NCBI RefSeq assembly: GCF_006715395.1
Contig: NZ_VFNC01000002.1
Coordinates: 248,001 to 312,000 of the forward strand
Direction of reading: 5' to 3'
Length of the DNA: 64,000 nt
Source: Streptomyces sp. SLBN-31
Lineage (GTDB): Bacteria; Actinomycetota; Actinomycetes; Streptomycetales; Streptomycetaceae
Part shown: positions 8,732 to 17,610 of the stretch, in pieces
Position numbering within the stretch: the first letter of the stretch is position 1
Layout: every line of letters begins with the position of its first letter
Position numbers and translations under genes: made by a program
Notes under the pieces: generated by a model
What the model was told of the DNA's origin: nothing
Databases searched by the model: none
Seen by the model: the letters and a program-made list of their open reading frames with translations, nothing else

Positions 8732-9151
8732 TCAGCGGCACTGGGGGACGTGCGGCTTCCATTGGGATGGTGATCCGGTCGTCACGTACCAGTCGTTGAT
8801 GAAACCGCTGTCGCTGTCGAAGTCGAGCGCGAACCAGTAGTGGTCACCGTGGCCGTCCGCGTCACCGTCCCCCGTGGTCCAGCACGCGAGCATCATGGTG
8901 TCGCCGTTGTGGTAGCGGTGTCCGGTCGTGCCTGAGGCGTAGGTCGGCCCGTTGTGGGAGGCCAGGTAGGAACCGGCCGAGATGCCGGTCACGGATGCGC
9001 ACCACACGGTGTGCCCGTCGTGGTCGCAGGCCCAGCCCGCGGCCGACGCCGGCGTGGCGACCGCGCAGACCGCGGCCGCAGCGAGCGTCACTGCGCCGAC
9101 CGATGCGGCGGCGCGACGGGACGCGAGCCGTTTGTTCAACTGCTTCAGCAT
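8732..9151 (-). CDS. Small secreted SH3-like protein
   Basis: A 139-residue exported protein. It has a basic n-region (KQLNKRLASRR), a hydrophobic core and an ATPASAA cleavage site. The mature region contains HNGDTMMLACWTTGD and ends FINDWYVTTGS, a pattern typical of small secreted bacterial SH3-like domains in Streptomyces, with four Cys. The start could also be the GTG at 9181, which would add ten residues to the n-region. It lies 28 nt upstream of the I36-like gene on the same strand, so the two may be co-transcribed. Confidence 0.75.
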   Translation of the reverse strand: MLKQLNKRLASRRAAASVGAVTLAAAAVCAVATPASAAGWACDHDGHTVWCASVTGISAGSYLASHNGPTYASGTTGHRYHNGDTMMLACWTTGDGDADGHGDHYWFALDFDSDSGFINDWYVTTGSPSQWKPHVPQCR

Positions 9152-9261
9152 GTGCCCTGCCCTTCGAGCGGCCGTTTTCACGACGCCTGAACGTAGGGGC
9201 GCGCAGGGGCGGGTGCCACCCTTTCCATGACCGTCGAAGCGTCCGATGCGCCGACGGCGTC

Positions 9262-10098
9262 TCAGGGGTGGGTGGGGGTCCCCAGGAACCGGTGGAGGGA
9301 GGTCGTCATGCTGGTGACGAAGGTGTCGCGGGTCTGGGCGTCGACGTGGTCCAGGGACAGATACGGATTGAGGTCTTCCAGCTCGACCAGAAGGAGGTCG
9401 CCTTCCTGGGTGCGGCAGGCGTCCACGCGCTGGATGCCGTGATCGAGGGTGTTCCAGTCGATGAAGCGGCGGGCGAAGTCGAGGTCGGCTTCGGTGGGCA
9501 GGTAGGGCTCGAGGACCCAGCGCCGGTCGGGGTCGGGCGCGTACAGGGCGTACTGGAAGACATCGTCCACGTAGTAGAAGGACACCTCGTAGCGGAAGTC
9601 GATGCGCGGCTGGACCAGGATGTCGCCGTAAGCGAGGGTGGCAAGCCGCTCACGGGGCACGAAGCCGAGGCCGATGGAGTCCGCTCCTGCCTTCGGCTTG
9701 ACCACGAACTGGTCGGTCTCGGGCAGGCGGCCAAGGTCCTGGAGTCGGTCGATGGTCGGGATGACCGGGTATCCGGCTGCGGTCAGGTCCAGCAGGTACT
9801 GCTTGCCGACCATGTCGGCCCGGCCGGACAACGGGTTGTACACACGCGTGCCGCGCGCTGCGGCCTGGCCCCGGAAGGCGTCGTATTGCTCCCGGTAGTG
9901 CACCACTGGACCGCTGTTGCGTACGACGACCGCATCGAAGCCGTCCATGAGGGCGGCGGTGTCCAGCGGATGGCACAAGGCGACGTCGAAGTCGTTGCGC
10001 AGGCGCGAGGACAGGAAGATGTCCTCGTCGCAGTAGCGCCGCCCTCGCGCCTCGTAGGCGAGATCGGTCACGAACAGAACGTTGGGGCGGCCGGGCAC
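9262..10098 (-). CDS. ATP-grasp family ligase-like enzyme
   Basis: A 278-residue protein. The start is GTG 10098, preceded by AGGAGA at normal spacing, and the protein begins VPGRPNVLFVTDLAYEARGR. The N-terminal domain has DAVVVRNSGP. The ATP-grasp core has FVVKPKAGADSIGLGF (lysine and glycine-rich loop), DILVQPRID and DLLLVELEDLNPYLSL, where the Glu/Asn residues would bind Mg-ATP. The family joins a carboxylate to an amine or thiol. No peptide precursor or partner enzyme is adjacent, so the substrate cannot be inferred. Confidence 0.8.
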   Translation of the reverse strand: MPGRPNVLFVTDLAYEARGRRYCDEDIFLSSRLRNDFDVALCHPLDTAALMDGFDAVVVRNSGPVVHYREQYDAFRGQAAARGTRVYNPLSGRADMVGKQYLLDLTAAGYPVIPTIDRLQDLGRLPETDQFVVKPKAGADSIGLGFVPRERLATLAYGDILVQPRIDFRYEVSFYYVDDVFQYALYAPDPDRRWVLEPYLPTEADLDFARRFIDWNTLDHGIQRVDACRTQEGDLLLVELEDLNPYLSLDHVDAQTRDTFVTSMTTSLHRFLGTPTHP

Positions 10099-10313
10099 GG
10101 AACATCTCCTGGGTCGGGTGGCCCCCAACCTACCCCTGATCAGCGCACTCTCGACTTCGCAAGGTTTCCGCAAGGCGTGTGCCGCAGTGTTCGGTGGGCA
10201 GCGCGGAACGGCGCTGAGCGGCACCGAGAGGTCGATGCGCCTCATCCGGTGGAGTCTCGGCCCGTTCAGCGCCGCGGTAGCCCCCCACCCGTCGTCATTC
10301 AGAAGGAAGTCAA

Positions 10314-10775
10314 GTGCAGAAGCCTCGTACGGGCCGCGCGGTCGCGGCCCTGGCCGTGATGATCAGCAGCGGCGCCATGGTCTTCGTCCCCTCGTCGGTG
10401 GCCTCCGCCACCGAGGACGACTGCGACGGCATCGGCGTCATCGGCGTCTTCCGCGCCGTCGAGTCCGGAGCCTCGTTCGACTTCAGGGGCCGCCGCGTCG
10501 AGTTGCAGAACGAGTCGGCGCTCGACCGTTACAGCCGCGCGGAGATCAAGTCCGGCCGCAAATCCGGCGACCGTCTGTGGGTCGACCGCAGCTATCGCTC
10601 ATTCCCGGACTTCAAGGGCATCGTCAGCGACGCGCAGGCGAAGCGCGATGGCTGGAAGATGTGCGGTCCCTACACCGGAAGCCGCACTCAGTCCGTCTTC
10701 AACTCCAACTACGCCGCACGCGCATGTGGGGAGTTCGACGGCATCACCAAGTGCGGTAAGTGGTACGTGGACTGA
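10314..10775 (+). CDS. Secreted protein of unknown function
   Basis: A 153-residue protein with GTG start and AGAAGGAAG upstream. Signal peptide: basic PRTGR, hydrophobic core, cleavage near SVASA. The mature domain is about 120 residues with four Cys and ends KCGKWYVD. It is rich in charged and aromatic residues and has no motif I recognise. It is followed by a strong terminator. Confidence 0.7.
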   Translation: MQKPRTGRAVAALAVMISSGAMVFVPSSVASATEDDCDGIGVIGVFRAVESGASFDFRGRRVELQNESALDRYSRAEIKSGRKSGDRLWVDRSYRSFPDFKGIVSDAQAKRDGWKMCGPYTGSRTQSVFNSNYAARACGEFDGITKCGKWYVD

Positions 10776-10783
10776 GCTGCGCC

Positions 10784-10816
10784 GACGGCGGGGCACCGAT
10801 GCGGTGCCCCGCCGTC
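10784..10816. terminator. Bidirectional terminator hairpin
   Basis: Perfect 14-bp stem (10784-10797 with 10803-10816) and 5-nt loop between convergent genes ending at 10775 and 10896. Confidence 0.85.
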
Positions 10817-10895
10817 CGACCGCATCCCGCAGGGCTGCCGGTCGAGTTGCGCGGCCCTCGGCGGCCCCACCCCTTGGCGGGACTCGCCGGTGGCC

Positions 10896-11324
10896 TCAGA
10901 TCCGGCCACCGGTCAGACGCGTGATCGGACCCTGCGTACGGCGGCCCGCCCGGCGGCCCGCCAGGTATGACGTGGCGCCCAGGACCGACACGCCGGCACC
11001 CACACCGGCGGCCAGGATCCTGCGATGAGCGATCACCGTCCACGCCGTCTTGGCGAAGGCGGCGGCCTGTCCCGAGGCGTCGATGACGGCCTGGCGGCCC
11101 GCCTTGACCCGCTCGGCCGCGCTGTTCACGACAGCGGTGCCGGTTTCTGCCGCACGCTCGGTTACGCCCACGGCTGCTGAGGCCGCGTCACCGGACTTCT
11201 CGGCGGCCTTGTCAGCCGCCTGCGACGCGGGCGCAGTCGCCTTCTGCGTGGCCTGCCTGGCCTTGGTGGTTGCGCTTCGTTTGGCTTTGGAATCTTGATT
11301 CGTGCCACTGTTCGATTGAGTCAT
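10896..11324 (-). CDS. Ala/Lys-rich helical protein, phasin-like
   Basis: A 142-residue protein from ATG 11324. The first ~100 residues are Ala/Lys/Glu-rich amphipathic helix (AADKAAEKSGDAASAA, AAERVKAG), phasin- or histone-like. A hydrophobic segment (ILAAGVGAGVSVLGATSYLA) follows, then a basic tail with RRAGRRTQG. It could be a membrane-tethered coiled protein. No good ribosome-binding site is visible, so the start is uncertain. It lies 61 nt after the peptidase E gene on the same strand. Function unknown. Confidence 0.6.
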   Translation of the reverse strand: MTQSNSGTNQDSKAKRSATTKARQATQKATAPASQAADKAAEKSGDAASAAVGVTERAAETGTAVVNSAAERVKAGRQAVIDASGQAAAFAKTAWTVIAHRRILAAGVGAGVSVLGATSYLAGRRAGRRTQGPITRLTGGRI

Positions 11325-11385
11325 GTACTGCGCGTTGCCGCTCGCGCCGGCGGCAAACACACATCGGGGTGGCCGTGGACGCGAG

Positions 11386-12054
11386 TCACGGATGGAACCG
11401 CCACCGGCCCTCAGTAATGACATCCACCTTGCCGTCCCTGACGCGAACGGCCGTCTCGTCGTCGATGAAGTAGATCGGGAAGTCAGCCCGCGCGACGATG
11501 CGATCAGCCCAGGCATCGTCCCGCTCGGGGAAGTCGGGCGAGTACAGGTGAGGCTTGAGATACCAGTCGAAGAGGCCGAACGGTGGTTGCACGGTCGTCG
11601 CACCCAGGACGTGCAAGTCCGCGGTGTCGCCGATGACGTCGGCGGAGTGCTCGGTGAGATGGCGGCTGAAGATCATGGATCCGGCGCTGACACCGACGTA
11701 GACCCGGTTCTCCAGTGCCTGCAGGAAGCCGTCGGCCAGGCCGTTGCCGGTGATGCTGCGGGCGAGGTGGTAGTGGCTGCCGCCCTCGACGTAGATGACG
11801 TCGGCGTTCAGCAGTCGGTCGAGCACCATCTGCCGGGGCAGGCCGTTGAGTTCAAGGATGTCGAACTGCCGCCAGCCGAGGCCGCGCAGGCGATTCATGT
11901 CGGCGACCATCCACCCGTGGTCCCCGGGCTCGGCGACTGACGCCGTGGGCACGAACACGACGTTCGCCGATCCGAACGGCTTTCCCAGCATGTCCCGCAG
12001 CGCATCCCGCAGCGTCTCGTTGCGCAGACCACTCGCCGTCAGCAGAAAGTTCAT
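11386..12054 (-). CDS. Peptidase E-like protein (peptidase S51 family)
   Basis: A 222-residue class I glutamine-amidotransferase-fold protein. It begins MNFLLTASG and contains VIYVEGGSHYHL, where peptidase E has a conserved acidic/Gly strand, and the nucleophile elbow GVSAGSMIF with the catalytic Ser. It ends with a beta segment YFIDDETAV. Characterised peptidase E enzymes cleave N-terminal Asp-X dipeptides. The start at 12054 fits the fold; the frame is open to 12105. Confidence 0.85.
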   Translation of the reverse strand: MNFLLTASGLRNETLRDALRDMLGKPFGSANVVFVPTASVAEPGDHGWMVADMNRLRGLGWRQFDILELNGLPRQMVLDRLLNADVIYVEGGSHYHLARSITGNGLADGFLQALENRVYVGVSAGSMIFSRHLTEHSADVIGDTADLHVLGATTVQPPFGLFDWYLKPHLYSPDFPERDDAWADRIVARADFPIYFIDDETAVRVRDGKVDVITEGRWRFHP

Positions 12055-12114
12055 CGGGCGAGCCAAGCACGACTGACGGGCCCATGCAACGAGCCCGCAG
12101 CTCATTTCGAGTGA

Positions 12115-13329
12115 CTACGGTGCGCTCCCCCGCGTCTTCGCCCCGGCACGAGGCGCCTCGGCGTTCCAGTCGAGGCGCAGGATGGCGAGGTCGTCGGTGT
12201 GCCGGCTGGCGTTGAGGGTGCGGGTGCGGGCGATGAGGTCGTCCAAGTGGGCTCCGGGATCCGCGGTGTTGAGCGTGTCGATGATGCGGAGGAGGCCCTC
12301 CACGCCGAGCCGGGTGGTCGTGTCGCCCGCGTAGCCCTCGATGAGGCCGTCGGTGTAGGCGATGAGCGCGCCGCGGGGCGGGAGGGCGAGTGTGGTCGCG
12401 GGCCACTTGCCCAGGCCGGGTGCGATGCCCAGCGCGACTCCGTGTGCGGCGGTGACCTCGCCGGCCCCGTCGGGGGTGATCATGAGGGGTTCGTGGTGGC
12501 CGGCCAGGTGCAGGGTGAGGGTGGCCTCGTCCGGGTCGAGGGTGATGAGGGTGCAGGTCGTGAAGAGGTCGCTGCCCGCACGTTCGGCGATGTGGATCTT
12601 CTCCAGCAGGTGGAGCAGCTGCTGGTTGCGGTGACCGCCGAGGGTCAGTGCGCGCCAGGCTATGCGCAGACACACGCCGAGTGCCGCAGCGTCGGGTCCG
12701 TGGCCGCTGACGTCCCCGATGACGGCGTGGACCTGTCCGTCGTCGGTCTGGACGACGTCGAGGAAGTCGCCGCCGAGCAAGGCCTGTGCCCGCCCGGGGT
12801 AGTAGCGGCTGGAGGTGGTGACGGTCGTGGAGGACAGGAGCGGTTCGGGCAGCAGGCCCCGTTCGAGGCGCGCGTTCTCCTGGGCGCGCAGGCGGCCGAT
12901 CTGCAGGGCGGCGTTGGCGCGTTCGGCCTGCTTTCGCTGGACGGCGTAGCGCACGGCCCGCTGCATCAGGTCGGGTTCGACCTTGCCCTTGATCAGGTAG
13001 TCCTGTGCGCCGGCGGCGAGGGCGTCGACTCCGGCGCGGGGTTCGTCCAGGCCGGTCAGAACGATGATGGCGGCATCGGTGTCGGTCTCGATCGCCTTGA
13101 CCGTCTCCACCCCGGACGCGTCCGGCAGGTGCAGGTCGAGCAGCACGCAGTCGACGGCGCGCGCGGCGAGCAGGCGGCGCGCGTCGGCGGCCGTTCGGCA
13201 GCGGGTGAGCGTGTGCGGCAGATCGGTGTCGTAGAGGAGTTCTTCGACCAGGAGGGCGTCTCCGTCGTCGTCCTCGACCAGCAACAGGTCGTACGACCCG
13301 TCGGGGCGGCCTGCGACCGGGGCGGTCAC
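12115..13329 (-). CDS. Response regulator with PP2C-type phosphatase output (RsbU-like)
   Basis: A 404-residue protein starting GTG 13329. Residues ~10-130 form a receiver domain: acidic LLVEDDDGD, phospho-acceptor Asp in VLLDLHLPD, Thr in IVLTGLD, Lys in YLIKGK. A linker helix follows, then a SpoIIE/PP2C domain with metal-binding GGDFLD, IGDVSGHG and the C-terminal YTDGLIEG and DDLAILRL. The likely role is phosphorylation-controlled dephosphorylation of an anti-anti-sigma-type partner. The start overlaps the kinase stop by 4 nt (GTGA), so the two are coupled. Confidence 0.9.
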   Translation of the reverse strand: MTAPVAGRPDGSYDLLLVEDDDGDALLVEELLYDTDLPHTLTRCRTAADARRLLAARAVDCVLLDLHLPDASGVETVKAIETDTDAAIIVLTGLDEPRAGVDALAAGAQDYLIKGKVEPDLMQRAVRYAVQRKQAERANAALQIGRLRAQENARLERGLLPEPLLSSTTVTTSSRYYPGRAQALLGGDFLDVVQTDDGQVHAVIGDVSGHGPDAAALGVCLRIAWRALTLGGHRNQQLLHLLEKIHIAERAGSDLFTTCTLITLDPDEATLTLHLAGHHEPLMITPDGAGEVTAAHGVALGIAPGLGKWPATTLALPPRGALIAYTDGLIEGYAGDTTTRLGVEGLLRIIDTLNTADPGAHLDDLIARTRTLNASRHTDDLAILRLDWNAEAPRAGAKTRGSAP

Positions 13330-14936
13330 GTCTGACTCCTGTCGGCATCCTCCGTCGAGGCAGTCTCGGCCGCGTCGGCCGTTGCAGCGGTCTCGGCCGG
13401 CACGGCGGGAAGGGTGACGACGACGCGGGTGCCGAGCGTGTGGTCGGGGTCGATCCTGATCGTGCCGCCGTGGAACTCCACGACCTTCTTGCACATGGCA
13501 AGGCCGATCCCGGTTCCGGGGTAGGCGTCCTTGGTGTGCAGTCGCTGGAAGAGGATGAAGATCTTCTCCTGGAACTCCGGCGCGATGCCGATGCCGTTGT
13601 CGGTGACGGCGAACTCCCAGACCCCGTCGTCGGACACGGCGCTGATGTGGATGCGCGGAGGCCGGTCGGGGCTGCGGAACTTGATGGCGTTGGACAACAG
13701 GTTCTGCCAGAGCATGCCCATCTGTGTCGGGTCTCCGACGACGGTGGGCAAGGTGTCGTGGGTGATCTCGGCGCCGCTCTCCTCCACGGCCACGCTCAAC
13801 GTGTCCAGGGTCCGGCTCAGCACCGCTTCGAGATCCACGGTCTGGTGGTCGTTGTGGACGCGGCCGACCCGGGAGAAGGCCAGCAGGTCGTTGATGAGGG
13901 TCTGCATGCGGTTGGCGCCGTCGACGGCGAAGGCGATGTACTGGTCGGCCTTCTCGTCCAGCTGGCCTCCGTAACGGCGTTGGAGGAGCTGGGTGAAGCT
14001 GGATACCTTGCGCAGCGGTTCCTGCAGGTCGTGTGAGGCGACGTAGGCGAACTGCTCCAGTTCCGTGTTCGACCGCTTGAGGTCCTCCGCCTGCTCGTCC
14101 AGCAGCGTGCGGGCCGCCTCGGCGAAGCGCAGCTCTTCAACAAACCGCAGGCGCATGGCCTCCAGGTCGGAGGCGAGCCGACGCAGGTCGGCGGGGCCGG
14201 CACCCGTGAGGGAACGGTCGAAGCGCCCCTGCGCGACGTCGCGGGCCGCCGTGCTGAGACCGCTCAGGGGCCGGGTGACGCCACGGCGCAGGCCCTCGAA
14301 GACGAGCCCCGCGACCATGACGATGACCACGGCGATGATGGCGAACATCCAGTTGCGCAGGGTTTCCGCCCGTCGCAGGTCGCGGACTGCCGCCGTCCGT
14401 TCGTCCTCCAGGTGGGCCTGTTGGTCGGCCATGGCTCGACGCAGTGCGTCGAACGTCGTCTTGCCCTCGGCAGCACGTGCCGCGGAGATCTGAGCCGCTC
14501 GGCTGGGGGAAGCCGCTGAGACGGGCCGGGCTATTCGCTCCTGCCAGGTACTGATGCGCTTCTCCACCTGGGCCAGGTCGTCGAGGGCCCGTTCGTCGTC
14601 GCCGAGCAGGGGCCGCAGACGCTTGATGGCCGCCTTCTGGTCGGACACTCCCTGTGCGTAGGGCTGCAGGTAGACCTGCTGTCCGGACAGGCCGTAGCCG
14701 CGAATGCCGGTCTCCTGGTTGACCAGGGCTTCCTCGACCCGGATGGACTCGATGAGCGCGGGTGAGCGCCGGTCCGTCAGCAGAGCCGTGGTCTGTGAGG
14801 TGCGCCACATGGCCCAGCCACCCAGGGATCCCAGTACCGCCAAGACGGCCAGCGTGCTCGCCACGCCCACTCGCAGCCAGCGCCGCGTGGTCCACGCGGA
14901 GAACGCTGTCTCGTTGTGCGACGGCTTACTCGTCAT
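13326..14936 (-). CDS. Membrane histidine kinase, CHASE3-HAMP-HisKA-HATPase
   Basis: A 536-residue sensor kinase. First TM at ~20-45, extracellular CHASE3-like domain with EEALVNQETGIRGYGLSG, and second TM near 195-215 (MFAIIAVVIVMVAGLVF). Then come HAMP, a coiled coil, the phosphorylated His302 in ASHDLQEPL, the N box NLLSNAIKF, the G1 box DNGIGIAP and the G2 box GTGIGLAM. The QEPLRKV H-box is of the phytochrome/cyanobacterial type. Next to it are a REC-PP2C gene (overlapping) and a single-domain receiver gene (divergent). These are probable phosphotransfer partners. Confidence 0.92.
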   Translation of the reverse strand: MTSKPSHNETAFSAWTTRRWLRVGVASTLAVLAVLGSLGGWAMWRTSQTTALLTDRRSPALIESIRVEEALVNQETGIRGYGLSGQQVYLQPYAQGVSDQKAAIKRLRPLLGDDERALDDLAQVEKRISTWQERIARPVSAASPSRAAQISAARAAEGKTTFDALRRAMADQQAHLEDERTAAVRDLRRAETLRNWMFAIIAVVIVMVAGLVFEGLRRGVTRPLSGLSTAARDVAQGRFDRSLTGAGPADLRRLASDLEAMRLRFVEELRFAEAARTLLDEQAEDLKRSNTELEQFAYVASHDLQEPLRKVSSFTQLLQRRYGGQLDEKADQYIAFAVDGANRMQTLINDLLAFSRVGRVHNDHQTVDLEAVLSRTLDTLSVAVEESGAEITHDTLPTVVGDPTQMGMLWQNLLSNAIKFRSPDRPPRIHISAVSDDGVWEFAVTDNGIGIAPEFQEKIFILFQRLHTKDAYPGTGIGLAMCKKVVEFHGGTIRIDPDHTLGTRVVVTLPAVPAETAATADAAETASTEDADRSQT

Positions 14937-15061
14937 CGCGGTTCACAACTCTCCCTCGGCCGGCCATCCGGGTCGCGCCGTGACGCGCGGCCAGCACACT
15001 TTACCCACGGCTTCGACAACGCGTGTTGTCCCATCCGAGATCGACGTCTTAGGGTGATGCC

Positions 15062-15433
15062 ATGCCCGGTCCGCCTGCAGCATCCCGTCCGCCGAACGAG
15101 GACATGGCCGCGATGCTGACCCAGCTGGTGGAGGAGCTCACCCGAAAGCTGACGCAGGAAGGACCTGGTCCCTCGGCAGAACCGGCCACCGATGCGGCCG
15201 ACGACCTGCGTCGGCATGCTCTGCTGCGGCTGCAGATCCTCGCAGGCGTCAAACTGGCCGTACGGCGCCTCGAGGACCAGGCCGCCCATGCCGCGGCCGC
15301 CGGCGGAGCCGGATACCCCGAGATCGGCCGTGCCCTGAGCATGAGCCGCCAAGGGGCCCGGCGTCGCTGGCCCGGCCTGATCACCAACAACACCGCCCGC
15401 CCCGCCTCTCGTCCCACACCCTGGAGTTCGTGA
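15062..15433 (+). CDS. Small putative helix-turn-helix protein
   Basis: A 123-residue protein divergent from the histidine kinase. Residues ~80-105 (GYPEIGRALSMSRQGARRRW) look like a helix-turn-helix recognition segment, as in small actinomycete regulators. The N-terminal half is an amphipathic helix (MLTQLVEELTRKL). It ends 3 nt before the receiver gene, so the two form an operon. It may modulate the kinase/phosphatase pathway; no ligand domain is visible. Confidence 0.7.
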   Translation: MPGPPAASRPPNEDMAAMLTQLVEELTRKLTQEGPGPSAEPATDAADDLRRHALLRLQILAGVKLAVRRLEDQAAHAAAAGGAGYPEIGRALSMSRQGARRRWPGLITNNTARPASRPTPWSS

Positions 15434-15436
15434 CTC

Positions 15437-15871
15437 ATGGCCGCTGCCGCCGCAACCCGCCCCTACGACGTGCTGCTGGTCGAGGACGATCTCGCCGACG
15501 CGATGCTGATCCAGGACGCCCTCGCCGAACGCGGCACCCGCAACCTCACGCAGGTTTCCGACGGCGTCGAGGCCCTGGAGTACCTGCGCGACCCGAACAA
15601 CGAGCGCCCCGACCTCATCGTGCTCGACCTCAACATGCCGCGCATGAACGGGCGCGAATTCCTGGCCGTGGTCAAGGAGGACGCCGACCTGCGGACCATC
15701 CCGGTCGTCGTCCTGACCACCTCCGCCGCCCCTGACGACGTCGCCGGCGCCTACCAGCACCACGCCAACGCCTACGTCACCAAGCCGGTGAACCTGGAGG
15801 ACTTCGAGGCCGCGGTCCGCAGCATCGACGCCTTCTACCTCGACATCGCCGTCAAGCCGCCCAAGGAGTAG
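15437..15871 (+). CDS. Single-domain response regulator, Rcp1-like
   Basis: A 144-residue stand-alone receiver. It has the acidic pair in LLVEDDLAD, phospho-acceptor Asp in LIVLDLNMPRMNG, Thr in VVVLTTS and Lys in YVTKPVN. There is no output domain. Rcp1-like receivers are usually paired with phytochrome-type kinases carrying the same H-box type as the nearby kinase (13326-14936), so I infer it takes phosphate from that kinase. It directly follows the small HTH gene. Confidence 0.9.
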   Translation: MAAAAATRPYDVLLVEDDLADAMLIQDALAERGTRNLTQVSDGVEALEYLRDPNNERPDLIVLDLNMPRMNGREFLAVVKEDADLRTIPVVVLTTSAAPDDVAGAYQHHANAYVTKPVNLEDFEAAVRSIDAFYLDIAVKPPKE

Positions 15872-15948
15872 GGCGAGCGGTACGTGGCCGGGGCGATCCG
15901 TCCCGGCCTGACGGCCGCCGGGCGATCGCGACCGATACCCCGCCGCAG

Positions 15949-16472
15949 TCAGAGGTGCGGCAGTCGGTCGGCCTCCGTCGGCGATCGTCGCTCCTCGAGC
16001 CAGAAGAGACAGGTCCGGAGGTGCGCGGCCAGCTCGCCGTCGAGGTATGCGGCACAGTCCTCGGCCGCCGAGGCCACCCCTTGCCCCGCCTTCGCGTCGT
16101 CGGCCTCCCAGACGGCTCGCCGACTCACCAGGTACGCACTGATCCGCCCTCGGTCGCGCCACCGCTCCCGGACCGCTGCCGGCGTCCAATGTCACCATCG
16201 CAGCCGTAGCCGGAGAACACCTCGGCCTCCGCCGCCTCGACAAGCTGCCGAAGCTCCTCTGCCGTCCGGGGCTGCCGGTACACGTACTCGGTGAAGTGGT
16301 CGGCTTTGCAGAGCACGAGCCCCGGGGCGTGGATACGGCCCGTGCCGCAGTTGTCGGTCTCGGCCCCGTAGAACGGTCCTGGCACGTTGAGCCACTTCCG
16401 TTCCGACCACTGCCCAGGAAATGCTCCGCGCGCATCGCCGAGCAGGGGTACCGGATCGAAGTAGGGCTCCAC
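15949..16472 (-). pseudogene. Frameshifted conserved actinomycete protein
   Basis: One protein is split over two minus-strand frames. The first starts MEPYFDPVPLLGDARG at 16472 and runs to SGYGCDGD. At about 16190-16197 sense passes to a frame reading WTPAAVRERWRDRG onward to a stop at 15949 (ending EADRLPHL). The joined length is about 174 residues. The sequence resembles a conserved hypothetical protein I associate with Streptomyces genomes; I know no function. The break is one missing base (or two extra) between GD and WTP. Confidence 0.7.
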
Positions 16473-16551
16473 GGCGGAAGGTTAGCCAGGCGCCCAGTGA
16501 TTCGCCGAACACACCTTCTGGTCCTACGGCGCACGAGCGCCACGTGTCGTA

Positions 16552-17088
16552 TCAACGGTCCACCGCGGGCAGGTGGACCAAGCCGGTGTCCTTCATGATG
16601 CGGTCGACGGTCTCGTTCAGGGGGCTGTCGGCGCCGATGACCGTCTCGATGCAACCGGGCAGCAGATCGTGCGCCCGGTACCAGTCGCGCAGTTGCGTCG
16701 CGTCGACGTCGTCGGCGATCGGCTTGGTCGCGTGCCGGGTGAGGGTTTCGCCGAACGGCACGTCCAGGTAGTAGCCGTGGGTCGGGCCGCGGTGGTCGGC
16801 GCGGAGCTGCGCGAGCATGTCGCCGTGGTGGTCGGCGTAGAGGATGCCTTCGACCACGACATGGAATCCCGCGTCCAGGGCGTAGCGGGCGGTCAGATCG
16901 ATGAGGCCGATGTTCGCCGCTCCGCGCCGGTCGCGCTCTCTCAGCACGATGCGGCGGAGGTTGTCCTGGCTGACCAGGGCCAGTCCGCGGCCGAAGCGCT
17001 CGCGGAGGCCGGCCGCGACGGAAGACTTCCCGGAGGCACTGTTGCCGCGCAGCACCACCAGACGAGTTTCCTCTGTACCCACCCTCAC
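16552..17088 (-). CDS. P-loop kinase/zeta-toxin-like protein
   Basis: A 178-residue protein from GTG 17088. It begins VRVGTEETRLVVLRGNSASGKSSVA, with Walker A GNSASGKSS. It then has a nucleotide-kinase-like LVSQDNLRR, VVVEGILY (Walker-B-like strand) and YYLDVPFGETLTRH. A small-molecule or zeta-toxin-like kinase is likely; no antitoxin gene is adjacent. A longer open frame reaches 17481 but that part is not protein-like and overlaps the remnant described at 17285-17490. Confidence 0.8.
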   Translation of the reverse strand: MRVGTEETRLVVLRGNSASGKSSVAAGLRERFGRGLALVSQDNLRRIVLRERDRRGAANIGLIDLTARYALDAGFHVVVEGILYADHHGDMLAQLRADHRGPTHGYYLDVPFGETLTRHATKPIADDVDATQLRDWYRAHDLLPGCIETVIGADSPLNETVDRIMKDTGLVHLPAVDR

Positions 17089-17284
17089 GGCAGCCAGGGT
17101 ATCGGCGGTCGTCGGCAGTGCCCGGCATGACGTCGGTTGCACGGTCGGTCGCGTCAGCGGGGGCGGCGGCAGGGCCCACAGGCGTGCGCCGGTGATCTGC
17201 ACGACCAGTGGCACGGTGGTCGGCCGGGTCGAGTGGGCCACGGGCGGGGCGAAGCCGGCGATGGCGCGTTGTGGCGGCAACGGC

Positions 17285-17490
17285 GGCGGGGCGCGGGTGA
17301 CCGCGACCACCGCGTCAACGTTCGGCGGCGCGAACGCCTCGGGCTGCCCGTCGTCGATCACGGCGACGAGCCGGGTGCGGATCAACGAGGTCACCTCGGA
17401 CGCCGCGGACACGGTGGAGGTGTACAACGGTGGAACGAGCGCGGTCGGCATCGGATCGTGGAAGTACGTCGACAATGACACCGCCCACCG
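17285..17490 (+). pseudogene. Remnant of a lamin-tail-domain (LTD) protein
   Basis: The plus strand encodes VRINEVTSDAADTVEVYN followed by GGTSAVGIGSWKYVDND. This matches the core of secreted lamin-tail domains (INEV, VELYN, SGWKVxDND). It lacks a start, signal peptide and the rest of the domain; it runs into the 7-bp tandem repeat and then loses similarity. The preceding ~25 residues are compositionally biased. I read it as a decayed fragment of a secreted LTD-containing protein. Confidence 0.45.
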
Positions 17491-17539
17491 GCTACCGGCT
17501 ACCGGCTACCGGCTACCGGCTACCGGCTACCGGCTACCG
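17491..17539 (+). repeat. Seven tandem copies of a 7-bp unit
   Basis: gctaccg is repeated seven times without interruption, preceded by a partial unit (ccaccg). Because 7 is not a multiple of 3, each copy shifts the frame, and three copies encode the heptapeptide RLPATGY. It directly follows the LTD remnant. Confidence 0.95.
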
Positions 17540-17610
17540 GGAGCTTTCGCGTACGCGGACCAGCGGTGGACGACGGCAAGCTCACACCCCACCCGGACGG
17601 CCCCGCCTCG

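Noticed and set aside
9262..10098. Graspetide cluster around the ATP-grasp enzyme
   Set aside because: No small precursor-like gene with repeated acidic core motifs lies beside it; the small neighbours have signal peptides.
11852..17179. Very long minus-strand frames (11852-13501 and 14933-17179)
   Set aside because: They span the REC-PP2C gene and the receiver/kinase-like genes in a different frame, are Arg/Pro-rich, and match nothing.
17461..17545. CRISPR array at the 7-bp repeats
   Set aside because: Repeat units are 7 bp with no spacers, and no cas gene is present in the window.
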